Positions 58,840 through 64,000 of a DNA stretch of 64,000 nt are shown here, piece after piece. The position numbers and the translations under genes are program-made. This DNA comes from Onthophagus taurus (Eukaryota; Arthropoda; Insecta; Coleoptera; Scarabaeidae), in contig NC_091971.1 of assembly GCF_036711975.1 (NCBI RefSeq), forward strand, positions 7,943,501 to 8,007,500. Reading direction: 5' to 3'. The stretch's first letter is position 1. Each line of letters starts with the position of its first letter. The notes under the pieces are model-generated. The model did not search any database. It saw nothing but the letters and a program-made list of their open reading frames with translations, and was not told the DNA's origin.

Positions 58840-61610
58840 TCCAATGCAAATTTAAACCTGTGTTTGAAAGAAAACGTTGTTTAAAAAAGTTGCTAATTTA
58901 GGAATTACTAATTTTAAGTAAGGTTGGTTGTTGTGTGAATATTTAAATTATTTAAATTTAAATGTATGCATAATTTATATTTTGATGCTATTCGCCTAAA
59001 AGCAAGAAAAGGCTTGATTGAGAAGCTTCATTTTATTCTTTTCTTAAATAAATTTAGAAAGTTTCATTGGAAATTCAACCTTAAGCCAAAGTGTCCTTAC
59101 TATTATACATTATAAATACCTGCATTTTTCGCATAATTGTAAAAAATTCTTTGTATTTATCATTATAAACACTAAATAAATTTTAAATGTAAAATTTCCT
59201 ATTACGCATCAATTTCCGAAGGTTTTTTTCAATTACTAGTCACAATGAGTATTAAAAAATTAATAAGATACATTTCTAAGACACGGTTTTAAATAATTGT
59301 TTACGCAGAAATCATAATAATTCATTAAAAAAGTATAATTAAAAATTTAATAACTTTCAACAAAGTGTCACGAAATTTGAATGAATTATTAACAAAAAAT
59401 AGATTTTAATTTGTTTACTTACTTTAATTGATTGGATTTTACACCGACGTAAATCTGTATTCAATGAAGTTCACATGTATTATGGCGTTAGCACGTTATG
59501 TAAACTAAGAAGAGAATTTAAATGAGACAAAATGGTACGGGACCAATCAGAAAACGTTGGCGAAACCAGGCATTTCTAACTGTCCAAGTATTTTGTACGT
59601 AACCCGTAAGCTGGCAAACCAAGCATTAATAAGAAAAATTCAACTTAACAGGTTAACCTTGATGAGTCCTTAGGTTATTTTGTGGTAAAAATCGACGATA
59701 ACACCTCTTGATAAACGTGCAGAATTGTTTACAATAATCTTGCTGTCTGCTATTGTGACATTGAAAAGAAGTTTTTTTATGAATAAAGTTGCATCTATTG
59801 GTATTTAAGGAAGATCGTAATTTATCACTATTCTATTCTAACCCAAGCCTTTAGCATATTGCTATCTCTTTCGATCGGTCGTACAATAATAATATACAGG
59901 CTTTTCCATTGTGCATTATTATCTTAACCACTAACATTACACGTAAACAATATTCGTGGAAGGTTACTACTTAAACTATTTAGTAGAAGCTATTTGACCA
60001 CATCAAAATTATATTTCATTATTAAAAGATTCTAGATGATTTTAATTAATAAATATATAAATCGGTGCAATTAATTCAATTTTAATTTAAAAAGTAATAT
60101 TTATGATTTACAACTATTTTCGTTCAATAAGTTCAATAATTGATGAGCTAAATGTAGCTAGTAGTCAATTGTGCAACGAACGTTGTGAAATCAGAGAGAG
60201 CCTACGTTAAGGCCTCATTAATGAGTTGCAAATATAGATCAAAATAGTACCAAAATGAAATGATGAAAAAATGGACGAAAAAACATTGTCTAAAAGAGCA
60301 ATTACTAGTCAACTGGTCACAAACCGATCAACGGGAAAACCTCGAACGCAATGACAAGATAACATAAAAAGGGATGCTTTGGAGTTGTTTGGAAGGAGGT
60401 TAGGTTGGGGCTCAGTCTGAGTTGTAATTGCTACTATATGCCACTCTGGAAGAGGTGTTCCATCCTTATATGTTGTTGATAACAAGACGAGGTCGTTTGC
60501 AGCCGAGGCAGTAACTCGACATTTATCATTAAGTAGCTAGCTTGCAAGTGGGTGGGACACGTGGAAAAAATGCATGAAAAAACGGTGTCTAAAAGAGCAA
60601 TTACTAGTCAACTGGCCACAAACCGATCAACGGGACAACCTCGAATGCGATGACAACATAACGTAAAAAGGGATGTTTTCGAGTTGCTTGGAAGGAGGTT
60701 GGGTTGGGTTGGAGCTTAGTCTGAGTTGTAATTGCTACTAAATGCCACTGGAAGAAGGTGTTCCATCCCTATAGGACATAGGTTGTTAATAACAAGCCGA
60801 GGCAGTAGCTCGATATTTATCATTATAATAAGTAACATAAATAAGTGCTAGCTTGCAACTCGAAAGCAAAAAGCAACCTCGGCTACAATCTAAATTCGAA
60901 TTATACACAGTATACTAGTTATTTGCACCACAACATCTGTATTTTTCGAATTGGCACATCTTTTGAACTTCTCCTAGAACATCAATGCCAAGGTCACATC
61001 ACATAATTTGATCTCTCCGATGACGGTAAGAGAATAACCTTGAAATCAAGATTGAAATCAAGTTCTCGCCCAAATAATACAGACATTTCTTATACTTTAT
61101 ATTGTATAAGCAACGATAACTATTTAATTATAATTGTATGGTTAGCACCCAAATGAAACTGTATTACAATATTTTGCAATAATATTGTTCTTATATTGAG
61201 GTTATAACTCGAGGGTTATCACGTTATTCGGAATTGACCCAAATATCAATTAAACCGCCAATTATCTGTTTTATTATTATTGACCCGTTACGATTAGATT
61301 TTCCTGGAATCCTGAATTAAAAACAAATCTATTTGCATCAAAAATAATACAAATATTATCATAAATAATTTTAAAGTATTACTATTTCTAAAATTAAAAG
61401 AATTTTTTTGCCAGAATAGAGGTCATTGACAGCTGAAGATACGGCCTTTTTAACTGCATTTAACGGTGCCTCTCCCACTCTAAATCGAGAATATCCCTTC
61501 GGTTGTAATATACCTGCATGGCCCAACAAAATGTGCTTCACATTTAGTAGTAGTTGTGTAGTTATACGTAGTAACCACCGAATTTTGTTCCATCCTTAAA
61601 AATAAACGAT
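58840..61610. other. Intergenic region between divergent receptors D and E
   Basis: About 2.8 kb. The first 0.95 kb belongs to the duplicated unit and matches 53298-54209. The remainder holds the tandem pair of retrotransposon tails at 60.26-60.86 kb and AT-rich sequence. No gene supported. Confidence 0.7.
60262..60859 (+). mobile_element. Tandem pair of RTE-like retrotransposon 3' tails
   Basis: Two direct copies about 299 bases apart (60262-60548 and 60560-60859). The second codes from 60546 for KWVGHVEKMHEKTVSKRA and later STGQPRMR before a stop, the GHVxRM...GxPRxRW pattern typical of the C-terminal end of RTE-type reverse transcriptases. The first copy keeps MDEKTLSKRAITSQL and STGKPRT. 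Both carry stops and end in CTAGCTTGCAA. Relic sequence, not functional. Confidence 0.75.
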
Positions 61611-63962
61611 ATGTTCGTTCTATTTATCGTACCAGTGTTAATTAATCTAAGTTTCGTTTTAAGTGAAGAAGAATGTAAATTTCCTAATAATACGTTATGT
61701 GAATTAACGAAGTGTTGTCCATCCGGATTATCTTACAATTTTAAAGAGCGACGATGTTCGAATTCGCTCAATGAAACGGGCTTTAAAAATTGCGATGTTA
61801 CAAGAATGCATTACGTTTCACAAGAAGAATTAATTGATCTCGTTGATGTTAAAAGCAAAGGAATTATTTTTAATAATCGTACTTTTAATGAATACGACTA
61901 CTGTTTAAGTGATACTTCCGAATCAAATCACTACGTTTTAAAATTGTGTTATCCGAAAAGATATTGCACAGACATTGACGATAATAACAAATTGGTTTGT
62001 TTAAAAAAGTGTTGTCCACAAGGTCAAGCTTTCAGTTACAATAACAGTACGAGAAAGGGCGAGTGCACGAATATAAATAAAGAAGATAGATATTTTACAT
62101 CTTCAATTAAACCGTATATTAATGGTGATTTTGGTAAATTACATATTATTTAAATAACAAAGTCTACAACAAGAAACATTCTGGTGATTCTAGTTCTAGA
62201 TCTAATGTTAGTTCTAATTTTAGTTTTATACAGTGAATTTCACTTAAAATGCAATATATAAAAATATATTTCCATAGAAACAAGACCGTACCTACTTACT
62301 TGGTCCCACATAAAATGCAACATGTCTGAAGACACACGGCTAAACCCGATACTTTCTAGTTATAGGTCTAGTGTTAGTTCTAGTATTACACTATCACTAA
62401 AACTAACACTCGACCTAGAACTAGAATCATTCGGGTTTAGCCGTCTTGAGAGACGTGCGGCTAAACCCGAATGTTTCTAGTTCTAGGTCTAGTGTTAGTT
62501 CTAGTTTTAATTATTATTTAGCGTTAGAATGTGGTATATATTTTTGACGTTACCTTTTTCCAAGCAAAACTATTCCTTTACAAAACTACTCAATGCCTGT
62601 ACTATTAAGCTATTAAGCATTTTATTTGTGACAGTGGAAGTGCATAGTATTTTCGTAATGCATTCATATATTGCGAGTTATATGAAATTTCCTTTATATT
62701 ATTTGTTACAAACTGTCTATCTTTAATTTTAGATGATATTGCATTTATTCATAATCATATGGATTGCCCTAAATACATCGCTAATCGTAATGGCTCAAAT
62801 CAATTTTATTTTACTAAAAATGGGAGTTTTTTCATATACGAAAAAGGAGGTTTAAATCAATACAATTTAACACAACAAAAATATTGTTTAGAAACTTTTT
62901 CTAATCGAACAGCGGTGATTGTATGTGCTTACTCGAACATAAACCAAACCAAATTTAAATATAGTAGACCTATAATGATTTTTTCTTGTCTGTGTTTGTT
63001 TTTCGCTGTACTTCGATTTATGTTTTGTTTCAAAACTATGAAACTCATGAAAAGAATGTTAGTAAGTTTTTGCGGTTTCCAATTGATCTCGTTTGGTATT
63101 ATTACTTATTTGCAATTTGGGTTGTTAACTCCTAATAAAGCAGGATGTAAATTTATTGGTAAATTTAAACGAATTTAAAATATTTCTCCACTTTACTATG
63201 TTAATTTTTAGGTTTTTTGCATTTATTTACAACGTTAGGAACATTTTTATGGTCCAATGTTATAAGTTTTTCTGTTTGGAAAACTTTAAGGTAAAACAAA
63301 AATATTTATTGTTATAAATAATCGACTTTATTGTTTTTAGATCAATGTCATCAGCAGCTTACAAAGAAACCTCCGTAAACAAAAAGTTTTTAATTTATCA
63401 CATTTACGTTTACACTGTTGCCATTACAACAACATTATTATGTTTTCTCGATCACACTTATCACATTTTCCCAAATAAATTTTATCCCGTTTTGGGAAAA
63501 ACTCGTTGCATTTTAGAAAATTCCTTTAAAGGTAAATCTAGGAAATCGTATTTAGTAAAAACAAATTTATTCATTAATCTTTTTAGATGTAAATTATGGT
63601 TATATAATTTATTTTACGATTCCAACAAGCGCTATTCTAGTAATAAATATGATTTTTTTTGCTTACACCGTCGGATATTTCGTAAATGTAAAGATGGGTA
63701 TTCAAAGAACAGGAAGCGCTCGAAACGGAATTCCAACGAAATCCGTCGGTATTTTTAAAAACGCGTAAGATAATTATTGATTTATTACGCACTTTCCAAA
63801 TTTTATTAAAAATTCGTTTCAGTTTTAAAATGGCTCTAAAACTATTCGTACTTATGGGTTGTACTTGGTTTTTTGAAATTGTATCATCTTTATACGATTT
63901 TAGCCAATCGTTTACATTGCAAAGAGTTGAAGTTGTTTTAGATACTGTAAACAGTTTACAAG
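61611..63962 (+). CDS. Methuselah-like receptor E, cut by window end
   Basis: Six exons seen: 61611-62133, 62733-63158, 63212-63290, 63341-63531, 63587-63764, 63823-63962; the last donor (GTAAGAGG) shows at least one more exon beyond the window. Signal peptide MFVLFIVPVLINLSFVLS. The ectodomain is shorter than in A-D (exon 1 is 523 against 625-655 nt) but keeps KCCPSGLSY, a YCLSD equivalent and CLKKCCPQGQ. Helices 1-6 are visible, including IMIFSCLCLFFAVLRFMF, WSNVISFSVWKTL, YGYIIYFTIPTSAIL and KLFVLMGCTWFFEI; helix 7 continues past the edge. Exon lengths of 426, 79 and 178 nt equal those of receptor A. It has both the helix 2/3 intron (as in A, B) and the helix 7 intron (as in C, D). Intron 1 contains a long foldback-like repeat. 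Confidence 0.9.
62172..62630. repeat. Foldback-like repeat, long copy in receptor E intron 1
   Basis: Palindromic core at about 62400-62510 (GGGTTTAGCCGTCTTGAGAG, then the mirrored arm), with flanks AGTGAATTTCACTTAAAATG on the left and TCCAAGCAAAAC plus CAATGCCTGTACTATTAAG on the right. These flanks are the reverse complement of those at 11.6-12.2 kb. It fills most of the 599-bp intron. Confidence 0.88.
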
Positions 63963-64000
63963 GTAAGAGGAATTTTGTTTGAGTTGGATTATACTTAAAT

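Larger units (their letters stand above)
54210..59795. repeat. Tandem segmental duplication, copy 2 (receptor D)
   Basis: Direct copy of 50199-54209, joined at GCATC/AGAAAAATAC. Without the 1646 bases added by the hAT insertion its length is about 3.94 kb. Both exon and non-coding sequence are closely similar, so the duplication is fairly recent. Confidence 0.92.

Noticed and set aside
1-64000. tRNA, rRNA, CRISPR arrays and bacterial-type operons
   Set aside because: No cloverleaf with intact internal promoter boxes, no rRNA-like blocks and no regularly spaced identical repeats with unique spacers were seen; the tandem tracts are degenerate minisatellites.

Overview
The window reads as nuclear DNA of an insect, most likely a beetle (inferred, not proven). 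It is AT-rich, its genes are split by short GT-AG introns, and it carries clusters of P450 and Methuselah-like receptor genes, decayed RTE-like and hAT elements, and a foldback-like dispersed repeat. I saw no bacterial operons, CRISPR arrays, rRNA or convincing tRNA genes. All exon joins were made by eye from splice sites, reading phase and comparison of paralogues inside the window.

Layout. 1-24.8 kb is a gene-poor, somewhat more GC-rich stretch dominated by one minus-strand gene for a single-pass membrane protein with a signal peptide, a CUB-like domain, an LDL-receptor class A module and a short cytoplasmic tail. Its signal-peptide exon lies 13.3 kb upstream of the next exon. 27.3-29.8 kb (+) is a thioredoxin/NME-like, probably axonemal, protein gene with two homologous alternative last exons. 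30.2-37.7 kb (+) holds three intact cytochrome P450 genes in tandem. 37.9-39.1 kb (-) is a BTB/POZ gene with a single C2HC zinc finger, convergent with the third P450. 41.5-64 kb is a cluster of five Methuselah-like (class B, seven-transmembrane) receptor genes: A (+), B (-), C (-), D (-) and E (+, cut by the window end).

Evolutionary activity. Receptor genes C and D are a tandem duplication of about 4 kb. A degraded 1.64-kb hAT element then inserted into the D copy, with a perfect 8-bp target-site duplication, and copy C preserves the empty site. A foldback-like palindromic repeat occurs at eight or more places. It sits in the first intron of three receptor genes and has enlarged the last intron of the middle P450 from about 54 to 740 bp. 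Two long copies at 11.6 and 62.2 kb share unique flanks in opposite orientation, which defines a longer mobile unit. A 5'-truncated non-LTR retrotransposon lies in the first intron of receptor A, and a tandem pair of RTE-like 3' tails lies between D and E.

How the genes relate. The P450s are predicted ER enzymes for detoxification or metabolism. The receptors are predicted cell-surface peptide or stress receptors. No pathway connects the neighbours; the arrangement reflects family expansion by tandem duplication. Nothing here is clearly a new molecular system. The least ordinary items are the foldback repeat family, a 39-bp perfect inverted repeat at 19.9 kb, the tandem-duplicated alternative last exons of the thioredoxin gene, and the datable duplication/hAT history of receptors C and D.
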